From Entoloma clypeatum (lineage: Eukaryota; Basidiomycota; Agaricomycetes; Agaricales; Entolomataceae), in contig OY751496.1 of NCBI GenBank assembly GCA_963565915.1, positions 2,170,001-2,234,000 of the forward strand: a stretch of 64,000 nucleotides of DNA. Reading direction: 5' to 3'. The notes under the pieces are model-generated. The model was not told where the DNA came from. It saw nothing but the letters and a program-made list of their open reading frames with translations, and searched no databases. Positions 10,901-19,688 of this stretch are shown piece after piece; positions within the stretch are counted from its first letter, which is position 1; each line of letters begins with the position of its first letter. Both the position numbers and the translations under genes were made by a program.

Positions 10901-11697
10901 GCCAAACCGAACGCACTAACCAGACCCTCGAACAGTACTTGCGGATATTCTGCAACTACCAACAGGACAACTGGTCCGCTCTCCTTCCGATTGCGGAGTT
11001 CGTGTACAACAACGCACCTAGTGCTACCACTGGCATATCTCCCTTCTTTGCTAACAAGGGTTACCATCCGAACATTACTGTTCACCCGGAACGAGACCTC
11101 GCCTCTTCCCGAGCCCGATCCTTCGTGACCGACTTAGACGAACTTCACCAAGAACTGAAAGCCACCATCTCCGACGCTCAACGACGTTACCAGAAGTCCT
11201 CCGACAATAATCGGATCGCACCTCCGACATTTTCTGTCGGACAACAGGTTTTCGTCAAAGCACAGTTCTTCCGCACAACACGCCCATCCAAGAAACTCTC
11301 AGAAAAATACTTGGGACCATACGAGATCATTGCACAACCCGGCACACACTCCTTTACCCTCCGACTCCCCGACACATTCCGCGGTGTTCACCCCGTCTAC
11401 CACGTCTCCATGCTTGAACCCGCAACTCCGAACACCATTCCGAATCGGACCCAACCTCCGCCTCCTCCGATTGACATTGACGGAGAACTTGAGTACGAGA
11501 TCGCTGAAATAGTCGACTCAAAGATCGACCGACGACGTAGCTGCAAGCTACTATATTTCGTCCGTTGGTTAGGATATGAAAACACTGATGAAGAATTCTC
11601 TTGGCTACCAGCCAATGAATTGGAAAACGCCCCCGAGCTTGTCTCCGACTTTCACTCCGCTTATCCCGACAAACCGGGTCCGCTCACATCGCTCTGA
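7993..11697 (+). CDS. pol: Gypsy-2 pol (protease, RT, RNase H, integrase, chromodomain)
   Basis: Expressed by -1 frameshift from gag; there is no in-frame ATG near the start, and numbers below count from 8056. Order: aspartic protease LIDSGSTHCFAD (about residue 35); reverse transcriptase with TTIDLRHAYH, MPFGLSNAP and catalytic YLDDILIYSD (about 410); RNase H with ETDASDYAL (about 556) and TDHKNLEYF; integrase HHCC module (HDHMLAGHPGQ ... CKSCTTC, about 783-825), core Asp in SMDFIETLP, Asp in TSDRGPEF and Glu in DGQTERTN; then a chromodomain (YEIAEIVDSK ... FVRWLGYE ... FSWLP, about 1145-1195). All catalytic motifs are present and the frame is unbroken. The stop at 11695-11697 precedes the 3' end of the antisense gene by 28 bp. 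Confidence 0.95.
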   Translation: MVSSPQIPARTGDCVDSFRAPLETLRLNASALSNPNSLCIDLISPTFSDSLPIKTLIDSGSTHCFADTRFISSLNLSPTPIPSPMVLKLFDGSSNTYITQSIDLPLRFPSGELLTVAFYVTTLDSSCNLVLGHNWLTRYNPLIDWVLGSILFRSTLPDTPSPTPTSTAEAAPPPLQCPPSPMGTSDPLTPNTSDPPQITMVNAAAYLHACKAPGAYAFRVHLSDISANSASVSDDAPDLSGIPEEYHDFADVFSKKKADTLAPHRPYDLKINLEEGTSPPIGPMYSLSQSELGSLRDFIDEHLNIGFIKPSSSPHGAPILFVRKKDGSLRLCVDYRGLNKITKKDRYPLPLISDLLATAGKARVYTTIDLRHAYHLVRIAEGDEWKTAFRTCYGSFEWLVMPFGLSNAPAAFQRFMNDIFSDLLDNCVTVYLDDILIYSDNPEEHKKHVREVLRRLRQHGLYARADKCDFSAETVEYLGFILSPDGLKMSEAKVKIIQDWPEPRRVKDVQSFLGFANFYRRFIPFYSNITIPLTRLTRKHATWLFSDDARTAFNDLKKAFTTAPILTHWIPDSPIIVETDASDYALAAILSIVTSDNEVHPVAFHSRTFTAPEVNYDTHDKELLAIYEAFKIWRHYLEGSGTPIDVVTDHKNLEYFATTEVLSRRQVRWSEYLSQFNLVIRFRPGRLGTKPDSLTRRWDVYPKGGNSDYVDINPTNLRPVFSQEQLSASVRATQLLEPVLRATIIMDTKKLHHDILTALPSDTLYDTLSKNPKPRWSLDPDGFLRHDDRIYVPDSDDLRLRVLQHKHDHMLAGHPGQNKTLSLIQRDYTWPGIRDFVKHYCKSCTTCMRSKPQRHKPYGLLKQLPIPERPWNSISMDFIETLPTSDNFDSILVIVDRLTKQSIFIPTTIHCTSEDLAVLFVLHVFSKHGVPEHITSDRGPEFVSRFFRSLGKALNMTLHFTSGYHPEGDGQTERTNQTLEQYLRIFCNYQQDNWSALLPIAEFVYNNAPSATTGISPFFANKGYHPNITVHPERDLASSRARSFVTDLDELHQELKATISDAQRRYQKSSDNNRIAPPTFSVGQQVFVKAQFFRTTRPSKKLSEKYLGPYEIIAQPGTHSFTLRLPDTFRGVHPVYHVSMLEPATPNTIPNRTQPPPPPIDIDGELEYEIAEIVDSKIDRRRSCKLLYFVRWLGYENTDEEFSWLPANELENAPELVSDFHSAYPDKPGPLTSL

Positions 11698-11725
11698 AAC
11701 AAGAAAAAACAAGTACTATTACTAT

Positions 11726-12508
11726 CTACTTAGTACGTTGTTTCTTGTTGGACGGACCCTCCTCCTTGTCCGACTCCCCCTCCGACTCCGCCTTCTCCGA
11801 CTCGTCCGATATGTCCATGTCGGACTGCTCCGGCATATCCAACCTCTTCCGATTCAACATGTCTTGCTTGATCTTCTTCACCAGCCTCTGCTCCAGGCTC
11901 AACTCCTCTATCTCCTCATTCACCTCCGACTTCCCCGATCCCTCCGACTCCGACTCCGATTCCTCCACTTCCTCTGGCACGTATGCAATGTTGACAGTTC
12001 CTTCAACTGCTGAGAGCAGTCTTCGGATCTGCCTCGTCTCCACCAAAATCTCCTTCAAGACGCTCAACAGCGTCACCTCCGACTCCGACCCTCCGACCTC
12101 TGTCGCTTTCCCTTTTCCCTTCACCTTCACCGTGCGCTTCACCTCCGACTTCCCCTCCGACGCTCCGACCTCGCACTTCTTCTTGTCTTTGATACATCCT
12201 TTGCAGGACGACTTATTCCTAAAAACACAAGGTTAAAACAGAAGAGACGAACCAAAGAGGGACTTACTCATCGCGTTTGCATTCGACGCCCTTCACAATG
12301 CACCTATCACAGGTGCCGACCCCGACCCCGACTCCCGACCCCTCTCCGACCATCGCCGACACTTCCTCCACCTTCCTCTTCTTCGTCGTCTTCTTCTTCT
12401 TCTCCGCCTGCGGCTCCCCCGACCCCTTGCTCGATGCGCCTTGTGCAGCGGCCACGCGAGCTTAGCCTGCAGCGCCTCCATCTCCTTTTGAAAATCGGAT
12501 GCCGACAT
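11726..12508 (-). CDS. Antisense accessory gene of Gypsy-2 with two Cys clusters (one intron, one probable frameshift)
   Basis: On the strand opposite gag-pol, between pol and the 3' LTR. Exon 1 runs from an ATG at 12508 (MSASDFQKEMEALQAKLA) to 12268; a 49-nt intron (12267-12219, GTAAGT...TTTTTAG) joins it to exon 2 (12218-11726). Splicing brings CDRCIVKGVEC and CKGCIKDKKKC close together, a tandem C-x2-C-x6-C arrangement in a Lys/Arg-rich setting, followed by KGKGKATEV, a helical stretch (EILVETRQIRRLLSAV) and an acidic Ser/Glu tail ending KKQRTK. One base seems lost near 12460, since AKLA and AAAQGAS are in different frames; this copy may be broken there. I recall similar antisense genes in other basidiomycete Gypsy elements. 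Function is unknown; nucleic-acid binding is a guess from the cysteines and basic patches. Confidence 0.75.
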
Positions 12509-12674
12509 ATTGAGGTTTATTTTCGGAAGAGTTTAAAACGAAAAGAGAATGGGGGAACAAGAAGAAAAAACCACTCAGACGGTATTTTCAACCAACGCAT
12601 CACATGACACAGTTCACGCGCACCGACCACCTAGGTCCTTAGGCCTCATGGGTTCGGCCCTAAGGGGGAAATAC

Positions 12675-13158
12675 TGTTACATTCCGATCCATTCCGACGA
12701 TTTCCGACCAATCCCGACACCTCCGACACCTCCGACATTTTGACTAATACTTATTATGCATACTTACTGTTATGAATCTCGTTACTACGTACATTACTTA
12801 CATCCGACCATTTTACTTATGTTAAGAATCTCCGACAGCCACTCGTTATCCGACTCCGACGAAGCCACACGTCCTCCGACATAGTATTTAAACTTATGTA
12901 GAATCGTGTATTAGCTTCAGTTTGAATATCAACTTAGATTCGACATCATACCTCCCGTCCTCTTTCCGACTCTTAACTTGAGTCCGACCTCCGACCTCCG
13001 ATCCTCCGATCCTCCGAAATAAGGACACCAACGTATTAGCGAGGGCGCAACACACAAGTTGAAGCCAAGTCCTTGCCCCTACGTTGCACGCGCTCCGACC
13101 TTCCGACCTTCCGACACGTCCGACGTAGCTCCGACGTTTTGTCGATCAGTTCTTAACA
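12675..13158 (+). repeat. 3' LTR of Gypsy-2
   Basis: Matches the 5' LTR except for one substitution and two fewer 9-bp units. The purine tract AAGGGGGAAA (12662-12671) lies just upstream. The target duplication GTAAC follows at 13159-13163. Confidence 0.93.
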
Positions 13159-13163
13159 GTAAC

Positions 13164-13807
13164 TTTGAATGTAGAGGATTGGAAATTTCTAGGTATTGGA
13201 GCTGGAGCGATAGGTACTGTATGTAAAGGCGAACTTGAAGGTGGAGGACGAAATGGTGATCTGAGAGGAGGGGGGTTGTTGGGATGCAGATGGTGGTATA
13301 TGGGGTGACGCGCGGTGAGGAGATGGATGAGCTATCGGATTATAAGATGTAGGTATATGCGCGGGGAAGTTGGCAGGATGCGTTGTATGTACTAGTGGGA
13401 CATGAGGAGGCGATAGCTTGGAAGTGGTAGCATGTGGAAATGGGGAGTTTCTCGGAAGCGGGTGTGATGGGGAAGTATTAGGATGTTTGTATGTAGCTGT
13501 CAGTCCGAATAAAGTATGGGACTCATTACTCTCATTACTCAACGCGCGCCCTTTACCCTTGTGCAATGATGGTATTGGGGGGGGTCTGCGAAGAGTTCTG
13601 AGGGATATGTAATGGACAAAGGTGGGGAGGAATGTCATAAAATGGATGCAGATGTGTAGCTGAAAATTTCAAAGGTCCACTAGCGGTCGCCAAAGTGGTC
13701 AGAGCGGGTCTGGTTGGTTCTGGAGAGACAAAAACCATGTCACTGCTTGATGAAAAGATAGGTGCTGAGGCTGGGGGGGGTAACCATGGGCCGGATGCTA
13801 ATACCAT
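13164..13807 (-). pseudogene. Copia-1 gag N-terminal part, decayed
   Basis: Leftward from an ATG at 13807 this reads as a Pro/Ser-rich, probably disordered Gag N-terminus (MVLASGPWLPPP ... PALTTLATASGPL). The frame shifts in an 8-9 base C-run near 13575, continues as PSLHKGKGRALSNES, and shifts again before reaching the Gypsy-2 target site. Across the removed Gypsy-2 it joins LPDLSRIPLL at 6216. The distal primer-binding site sits 110 bp upstream, which supports this as the start of the element. The exact protein cannot be settled by eye. Confidence 0.55.
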
Positions 13808-13916
13808 TGCGGAAATAGAGCGGCGTTGATCAATCCAGTAAAAGAACCAAAGAGAGTGTGATGTGAGTCGTTTAGGCGTCCTCAAGGCATGATTGACAGT
13901 AGGGTCTCTAAAGGAA

Positions 13917-14128
13917 GCCCATAACCTGTAAGTGGGACCTAGAACACGAGTGGACCATGTAAGTCCTCAGGGAGTCCAAAGAAGGAACGACTATATTAGA
14001 TCATACCTAGAATATGAGTGGACCATGTAACTACAGGTACATGAGTATGATAGAGTAGGCGGGATGAATATAACAATGCACTTACGTCCTCAGGGAGTCC
14101 AAAGAAGGAACAACTGAGGACGTAAGTG
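13917..14128 (-). repeat. Copia-1 primer-binding site and LTR start with short internal duplications
   Basis: GCCCATAACC (13917-13926), followed at once by TGTAAGTGGG, matches the PBS-LTR junction of Copia-2 and Copia-3. The LTR therefore begins at 13927. Its far end is unresolved; CACTTACG at 14079-14086 is a candidate. Inside, GTCCTCAGGGAGTCC plus 11 more bases occurs at 13963-13988 and 14086-14111, and a 25-bp piece with GAGTGGACCATGTAA occurs at 13938-13962 and 14007-14031. Confidence 0.5.
14079..14128. repeat. Perfect 15-bp inverted repeat, 20-nt loop
   Basis: CACTTACGTCCTCAG (14079-14093) is repeated as its exact reverse complement at 14114-14128. It could form a cruciform or RNA hairpin, and it overlaps the second copy of the local direct repeat. 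Confidence 0.8.
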
Positions 14129-15519
14129 TCAATTGTTGATATATATAATGTATACGCGATCATGTGGGGAAATGTAGGTAAGCGATGATATATGATGTAT
14201 GTCCAACAACAAACTTGTGTGCCATGAGGTTGTTGTAGAGTTGGCCAGGATGGCCAGAATGATGCTTTGCTAATCCTTCATTTCTTCTTATTATTATTTC
14301 TCCATCCATCTTGTCAGACTTGTATGACCTCAATTGTCATGCTGGACTTTGCCAGAATAGCACATGCACTTGTGTAGAATAGTCACAGAACACCCATGTT
14401 TGGTGATTTGGAGTGGCACTTGAAGCACTCTTTAATAGCTTCAATGTTTGTGATGAGAAGGACAGCTCCAAGGTTGATGTCTGAGTTAGCAGCCACTACT
14501 TTTATCTTGAGAGAAGCAGGGTTCATGAGATGGTCCATGTTTGTAGACTGAAACACAGTGCCAGTGAGCTTCCAAAGAGGAGAAGTGGTGTCAAAATATA
14601 TACAGACAGAGCTTCCAATTGAGCTCTGACAAGTTTTATCACAATGAGGGACATCCATGCTCTTGATCAGGGCACATTCCTCAGTCTCTATTGCATTCAC
14701 ATATAAGTTTCTGCCCTCAAATCATATCAATTATAACTATATATATGGTATACATGTTTACTATATGTACATTGACTAGGTCTTCACCATGCTACAATAA
14801 TTCTGCTCATATCCAGTTCTGAAACCACCATAGATGGCTCCAGTAACTCACACTAAGCAGCAGGCACAATCTTCTGCATTTCAACGAGAATTAATAAGAG
14901 CAGCAGCAATGAGGGCAATAGTGCATATAGAATTATCAAGTCAAAAAACAGAGCAGTCTTGAGAATGCTAGATCAGCTCGGATATTGCTGTAGTTATCTT
15001 GAAAGGACATCCAGAATGTGCCCATAAGAATGGAAGTGGTGCACTTGGCATGTGGCAATTGTGGCTTCTCCATTTTTTATAGGTCTTAAGCAAGGGCAAG
15101 AACCACATCAAACAATAAATTGAAAAAGAGGAATCTCTGGAGGAAGAAATAAAGATCCACAAGCTCCAAGATAAGGGCTCAGTCATTATCCAGTTGTGGG
15201 ACTTTGATCAAGAAGATTTTCTTCATCAGAGTGGCTTTTTTTCTATCATCAAAATATTTCTTTTTCCCTGCTAAAAACCCAGTTTCTTGTTCCTCCTTCT
15301 GTTAGACTTCATAAATATTTAGGTTTTTCTGATAGGAAAAATATGAATCCTGACTTCCAGAATATCCTTGACAAGCAGATAATAATCTGCTATGAGCCTT
15401 CCAACATATTGTTATGACATCAAAAATCATGCATTTGAAAGTATATAAACAGATTACAAATCCCTACCCCATCCATGGGTTATCTTTGTAATCAGAGTGA
15501 GGTTAACCCATGTATTTTT
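14129..15519. other. AT-rich transposon-like stretch without a recognisable gene
   Basis: One open stretch on the minus strand (14383-14700, with FKCHSKSPN near its end) looks protein-like, but I cannot assign it. A short plus-strand peptide begins at 14833 (MAPVTHTKQQ). No terminal repeat pairs with the CTCAG end at 15756, so the left end of that element copy was not found. Confidence 0.4.
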
Positions 15520-15756
15520 TGAGTAGACTTCATAACTTGTCCAATTCAGACTCTCATTCAGACTTTCAGACATTGTTCAGACTGTGTTCAGGCACTATTC
15601 AGACTGTGTTCATACTGTAATCCGTTCAGTTTTCGTTCAGTTTGATTTGATCAAAGCATAAAATCTGAACGACACTGAATGGCACTGAAATAATATGAAC
15701 CCAGACTGAATCTAGCTGAACTGAGTCTGAGCGACTAAATATGGCTTTTTACTGAG
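15520..15756 (+). repeat. Right end of a CTCAGTAAAAAG-type element (copy 1)
   Basis: From about 15542 the sequence carries many TTCAG motifs (ATTCAGACT, GTTCAGACTG and others). It ends in CTTTTTACTGAG (15745-15756), directly followed by Copia RT sequence. About 100 bp closely match the right end of the complete copy at 28244-28355, including ATCAAAGCATAAAATCTGAA and ATATGGCTTTTTACTGAG. Subterminal repeats like these are typical transposase-binding arrays of DNA transposons. Confidence 0.65.
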
Positions 15757-16424
15757 CCGGTGAATAGTCATGCCAAGGAATTCTTTTGCATGACCTAGGT
15801 CTCGGCAATCCCAGATTTTCATGAACTCAGCTTTCTTCTTCTGTGCAAGGCACTGGTTCAGGCCTGTGAATAGGGAGTTGTCGACGTAGATCAAGGCGAT
15901 AACCATGTCACCTGTCTTTGTGTTGTGGTATACAAATATCCCACTGTCTGAGAAGATGCAGATGAAACCAAGCTTTTTCATTGATTGGACCAATTCAATC
16001 CACCAGGCTCGTGCTGCCTGTTTAAGTCCATAGATGGCTCGTAATAAGCATAACACCATGTGTTCACATCCTTTCACCACAAAGCCTTCAGGCTGCTTCA
16101 TATAGATCTGTTCATCAAGCTTTCCATACAGAAAAGCTGATTTGACATCAAGTGCCAAGATCACGCAGTTCTCAAGCGCAGCTAAGGCAAGAATGATCCG
16201 AATGGTTTCATACCAAACAACCGGGGAGAATAGTTCATAGAAGTCAATGCCTTTGACTTGTGAGAAACCTTTGGCAACTAATTGTGCCTTTTTGCAACCA
16301 TCCGATTTGATCGCAAATACCCATCAGTTCTGTGTCGCTTTACAACCTTTTGGTAGGTCAACCAACTCAAAGACTTTGTGCTTGTTGAGGGCCTCTAATT
16401 CCTCTTGGCAGGCGCATTTCTAGT
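15757..16424 (-). pseudogene. Ty1/Copia reverse transcriptase fragment
   Basis: Leftward it reads ELEALNKHKVFELV, WVFAIKSDG, LVAKGFSQVKGIDF, FSPVVWYETIR, LDVKSAFLYGKLDEQIYM, QPEGFVV, AIYGLKQAARAWW, LIYVDNSLF and LGMTIHR. It covers RT from the N-terminal motifs past the catalytic region, where the usual VDD is VDN. A TGA interrupts QN-WVFAIK near 16325. It is cut on the left by a CTCAG-type element and on the right by the repeat at 16426, and it belongs to a different Copia family from Copia-2 and Copia-3. Confidence 0.8.
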
Positions 16425-16425
16425 G

Positions 16426-17055
16426 TTTGGAAGTCCAGTTTCAAGAACCTGAAACTGGAGCAGAACCAGACCCGAAAAGACTGATTGGATACCAGACCGC
16501 GGTCTCAAATTTTCCAGGAATTGGTTGTGCAGGAGCCATCTCCTCCCATTTTGCACTTTGCACAATCCTTTTGTCAGGCATATGATGCCGCAAAACACAC
16601 CTGTGATCTCTTCCATCATCACTACCATCAGGTGGATCCCACTGTAATTCCTCACCTGCCACTCCCCATGGATGTGCCATATGCCAGCATTGAGGATGCT
16701 CAGCATATTGCAGAGATCGTCGCAATGGCCCTCCGAAATCAAAGTGAAAGGTTTTCAATCACAATCAGTTCTCGGTTCTCTCCGAATTTAAGATTCAAGA
16801 GACAGGCCAAAGACCGGTTCGAACTGGTTTAAACCGGCCTTTTTCACAGAATAATCCAAGGGCCTGAACTCAGTCAGCACTGTGCAAAATTTGTGCCATT
16901 AACAAGAATTGAACTCTCAACCTCTATAGTATAATGTATTATTCTAACAAGCTAACCAACTGAGCCACAAAACCATTGTAAATGCTTGCTCACTCACTCT
17001 ACATATCCACTTTTCACTTCCCAAATAGGCCACTTACAAAATAAGCACAACCAGC
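16426..17055. repeat. Composite repeat copy A (GTGTTT...AAGTCC end, tRNA-like module)
   Basis: Begins TA-GTGTTTGGAAGTCCAG right after the Copia RT fragment and ends near GCACAACCAGCCAA. It matches copy B (17785-18187) over most of its length. A segment of about 234 bp (16514-16747) after GGTCTCAAATTTT is present only in copy A. No matching right terminal repeat was found, so its right edge is set by loss of similarity. Confidence 0.65.
16892..16968 (-). repeat. tRNA-like Pol III module in repeat copy A
   Basis: On the minus strand, TGGCTCAGTTGGTTAGC resembles a tRNA D-arm/box A, and GAGTTCAATTC about 45 nt later resembles box B with a T-arm (TGAGA/TCTTG stem). The acceptor stem does not pair and no clean anticodon arm is seen, so it is a tRNA-derived sequence, not a working tRNA gene. 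A second copy lies at 18022-18096. Confidence 0.55.
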
Positions 17056-17782
17056 CAACATCTCCTTCTCTTCCTCTAACCACCATCATCAATTATTAGG
17101 CACCTGCGCCTTTTCGTCGATTTTTGCTGGTTGTAGTAGATTGTACATCATTATATCCTCTCATGATGAGCCCAACACCTCTGCTGCTGGGGGACAAGCC
17201 CTTAAAGCTCCAACTCTCGCCTGATCAGTCAGAATCAATACATTGTTTGTTCCAAAACCACTCCTTGCGCACCCACCAGCCCCCCCCCTCCAGCAGTGCA
17301 CGGGGTTTACCCCAGGCACCTGCACCCAGTCCTACCCCTGGCACAGCAAAGCAGACCCCCAGCCCAAATTCTTCGAATTGGCGCCCCGCCCAGACTGCCC
17401 ACAAGACCGCTGGCAAACCCCCCCCCCCCAGCCCGGATCAACGATGCTAGGTTGTTCCCACCCCTACCACCGAGCGGCCCCAACAATGCTCCAAAACACA
17501 GAATCCTGATCCCGGAGGGCCCAAAACCCCCAAGAGGTCCTCCACCACCAAGGGCGCCAATAGGTGCTTTGTTATGGTGTCGCGCTCCGAGTGGGTGCTA
17601 TTCAAAAAATGGGATGAGGTCCACTGGGTGGCGCTTGAAGCTCTCTGACATCTCAACTCCCCTCTCGCCCTTGAGGCTGCGTACCTGTGCAGTGAGGGGC
17701 TTCAGATGAAGACTATCAGTTCAATGGGGCGGGTCGTTCCCACCAATGTTGAACTCACCAACATGGAGAAGGCCATCAGCGC
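17056..17782 (+). pseudogene. LINE ORF1, N-terminal part (Tad1-like), decayed
   Basis: A Pro/Ser-rich region (SPTPGTAKQTPSPNSSNWRP) leads into VSRSEWVLFKKWDEVHW and EAAYLCSEGLQMKTIS. A TGA near 17647 and frame changes around 17440-17560 break it. It stops at the TA target of the 1.9-kb element and continues at 19689. The assignment rests on continuity with the recognisable ORF1 half downstream. Confidence 0.55.
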
Positions 17783-18021
17783 TAGTGTTTGCAAGTCCAG
17801 TTTCAAGAACCTGAAACTGGAGCAGAACCAGACCCGAAAAGACTGATTGGAGACTGGACCGCGGTCTCAAATTTTAAGGTTTTCAATCACAACCAGTTCT
17901 TGGTTCTCTCTGAATTTAAGATTCGAGAGACAGGCCAAAGACTGGTTCGAACTGGTTTAAACCGGCCTTTTTCACAGAATAATCCAAGGGCCTGAACTCA
18001 GTCAGCACCGTGCAAAATTTG

Positions 18022-18096
18022 TGCCATTAACAAGAATTGAACTCACAACCTCTATAGTATAATGTATTATTCTAACAATCTAACCAACTGAGCCAC
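18022..18096 (-). repeat. tRNA-like Pol III module in repeat copy B
   Basis: Second copy of the module at 16892-16968, with the same box A and box B remnants and a few substitutions (for example ACTCACAACC for ACTCTCAACC). Confidence 0.55.
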
Positions 18097-19292
18097 AGAA
18101 CCATTGTGAATGGTTGCTCACTCACTCTACATACCCACTTTTCACTCCCCAAATAGGCCACTTCCAAAATAAGCACAACCAGCCAAAAAAGACAAAAGAT
18201 GTGTGTGCACCCCCCTGCCCCGATCACATGTAGACACAGGCTTTCAATAAAATCTATAAATATATTTTAACCTTTTCAACATGTGTGCCCCTCATTGCAA
18301 GGTCAGCAATGGGTGGACGCGTCGTTTCGAGGTTGGATGACGCGCATCACGCACGCATCAAATGTGTCAAAGACATGTAAACAAATCCCCAAAAACATCG
18401 CACATCTGCTTATTATGTCTACACAGGAACAGGTAAAGGTTTCTACTATATCAGTTAGGTAGGAAGGGAGTATATATCATAAAGCATGTCTTTATTTTAT
18501 GAAACTTCGCCACAGAATTTGAGTTATAGAGGTGCCATGCTCCGACCAAATAGTTTACTAAACAATGCGCAAAATGCATCGCGCAGGCACGCGCGGTGCC
18601 TTCCTCATAATATAATAATAGTTTGAAGTAATAGAACTCATTATAGGATATGTATTCACCTTCTGACACACTTTGTATAATTTTTAGAAGACCAGATATG
18701 ATAGAAATAATAAAATGTGCAGATTTCAGTAAAAGTGTTATATCTCCATAATGAATGAACCAAATTTGAAAAACAAATGTGCTGTGAGATCCTCTGAATG
18801 TGGGGAATCCAAATCTGAAATAAAAACTTTTGGTCAAATTTTTGACCTATTCTGCTCATATTCACCTTATTAAGTCCTTGAATTTTATTTGAAGGGTCTT
18901 AATAAGTTCATGTACAATGGTTCAGTAGTATATATATATTACATGTAGTCTACAGTGGTTGTGGAAAGGAGGAAGTAAGAAAATGCTGGTTTTTGGGTTT
19001 ATGGGAACTCATGATGCACTGTTTATCACGATTTACAGTGTGTTTTGATGCATCATTCTGCTACATAGACTCTCTACCAGACATAGCTAGTGTATGTAAC
19101 TGTATATATACTTACTATTGGTCTTAAGTATCTCTACATAAGTTCAGAATAATTTTTGGGACTGGTGGTGCCACAGTTTGGACATTGAGAGTACATGTTT
19201 CGACAATGCATCGCTCGGCATTGAGTGCCAAGCACTTTCAGCAATTGCCGAAGCTCAAACCATAAGTCGATGGCAACAGAACGTTCCCAACT

Positions 19293-19466
19293 TGTGCCCA
19301 ATGCCCTCCCTTCGAGCCCAACGGCCCCCTCTACCGCCCAACGGCCTCTTTTTGCACCCAATGCCCCCCTCTAGCGCCCAATGGCATCCTCTCATGCCCA
19401 ACGCCCTCCCTTCGAGCCCAACGGCCCCCTCTAGCACCCAATGGCGTCCTCTCATGTCCAACTGCC
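19293..19466. repeat. 20-bp minisatellite
   Basis: About 8.5 units of the type GCCCAACGGCCCCCTCTAGC at a strict 20-bp spacing. A larger block beginning GCCCAA-GCCCTCCCTTCGA recurs after 100 bp (19297 and 19397). An open frame across it is a product of the repeat. Confidence 0.85.
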
Positions 19467-19530
19467 ACCAACAGCGCCTGATAATATAATAATTAATTAA
19501 TTAATCGTTTTTGCTGTAATATACATAGGT

Positions 19531-19554
19531 CTGGACCGGTTTAAACCGGTCCAG
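19531..19554. repeat. 24-bp perfect palindrome
   Basis: CTGGACCGGTTT followed directly by its reverse complement. GGTTTAAACC also occurs in repeat copies A and B (near 16829 and 17958), so it is probably a family motif near the element end. Confidence 0.85.
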
Positions 19555-19688
19555 GCTCGTGAGTTCAGAATAAACAGACCGGTCTGGTCTTGTTTTTGGG
19601 AGCGGCCATGTCAGTGAGAGACCAGTGCGGTCCTCGGTCCCTCCCTTTGGGGGTCAAAAACAAGACCGGACCGGACTTTCAATCACTA

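Larger units (their letters stand above)
6222..13158 (+). mobile_element. Gypsy-2: complete chromodomain Ty3/Gypsy retrotransposon
   Basis: A 6,937-bp element bounded by LTRs of 502 and 484 bp that begin TGTTA and end TAACA. A perfect 5-bp target duplication, GTAAC, flanks it (6217-6221 and 13159-13163). The LTRs differ by one substitution (near 6692 versus 13115) and by two 9-bp units of a CTCCGACAC-type repeat, which accounts exactly for the 18-bp size difference. Gag and pol are open, the frameshift site and self-priming site are present, and an antisense accessory gene lies between pol and the 3' LTR. It is inserted in Copia-1 gag in the opposite orientation. I judge it recent and possibly still active. 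Confidence 0.95.
17785..19686. mobile_element. 1.9-kb TA-flanked element (repeat copy B plus unique filling)
   Basis: Flanked by TA (17783-17784 and 19687-19688). Ends are GTGTTTGCAAGTCC on the left and, read inward from the right, GTGATTGAAAGTCC (12 of 14 matching). TA duplication and short inverted ends suggest a Tc1/mariner-like cut-and-paste family, but no transposase is encoded. It contains repeat copy B with a tRNA-like module (18022-18096), AT-rich DNA, a 20-bp minisatellite and a long palindrome. It splits LINE ORF1. Confidence 0.65.

Noticed and set aside
16892..16968. A functional tRNA gene
   Set aside because: The acceptor stem does not pair, no clean anticodon arm forms, and the copy at 18022 is part of the same dispersed repeat.
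19293..19466. CRISPR-like array of spaced repeats
   Set aside because: It is a plain 20-bp tandem repeat without unique spacers, in a eukaryotic transposon.
19178..19489. 103-codon frame over the minisatellite
   Set aside because: The peptide is a translation of the 20-bp repeat; there is no other support.
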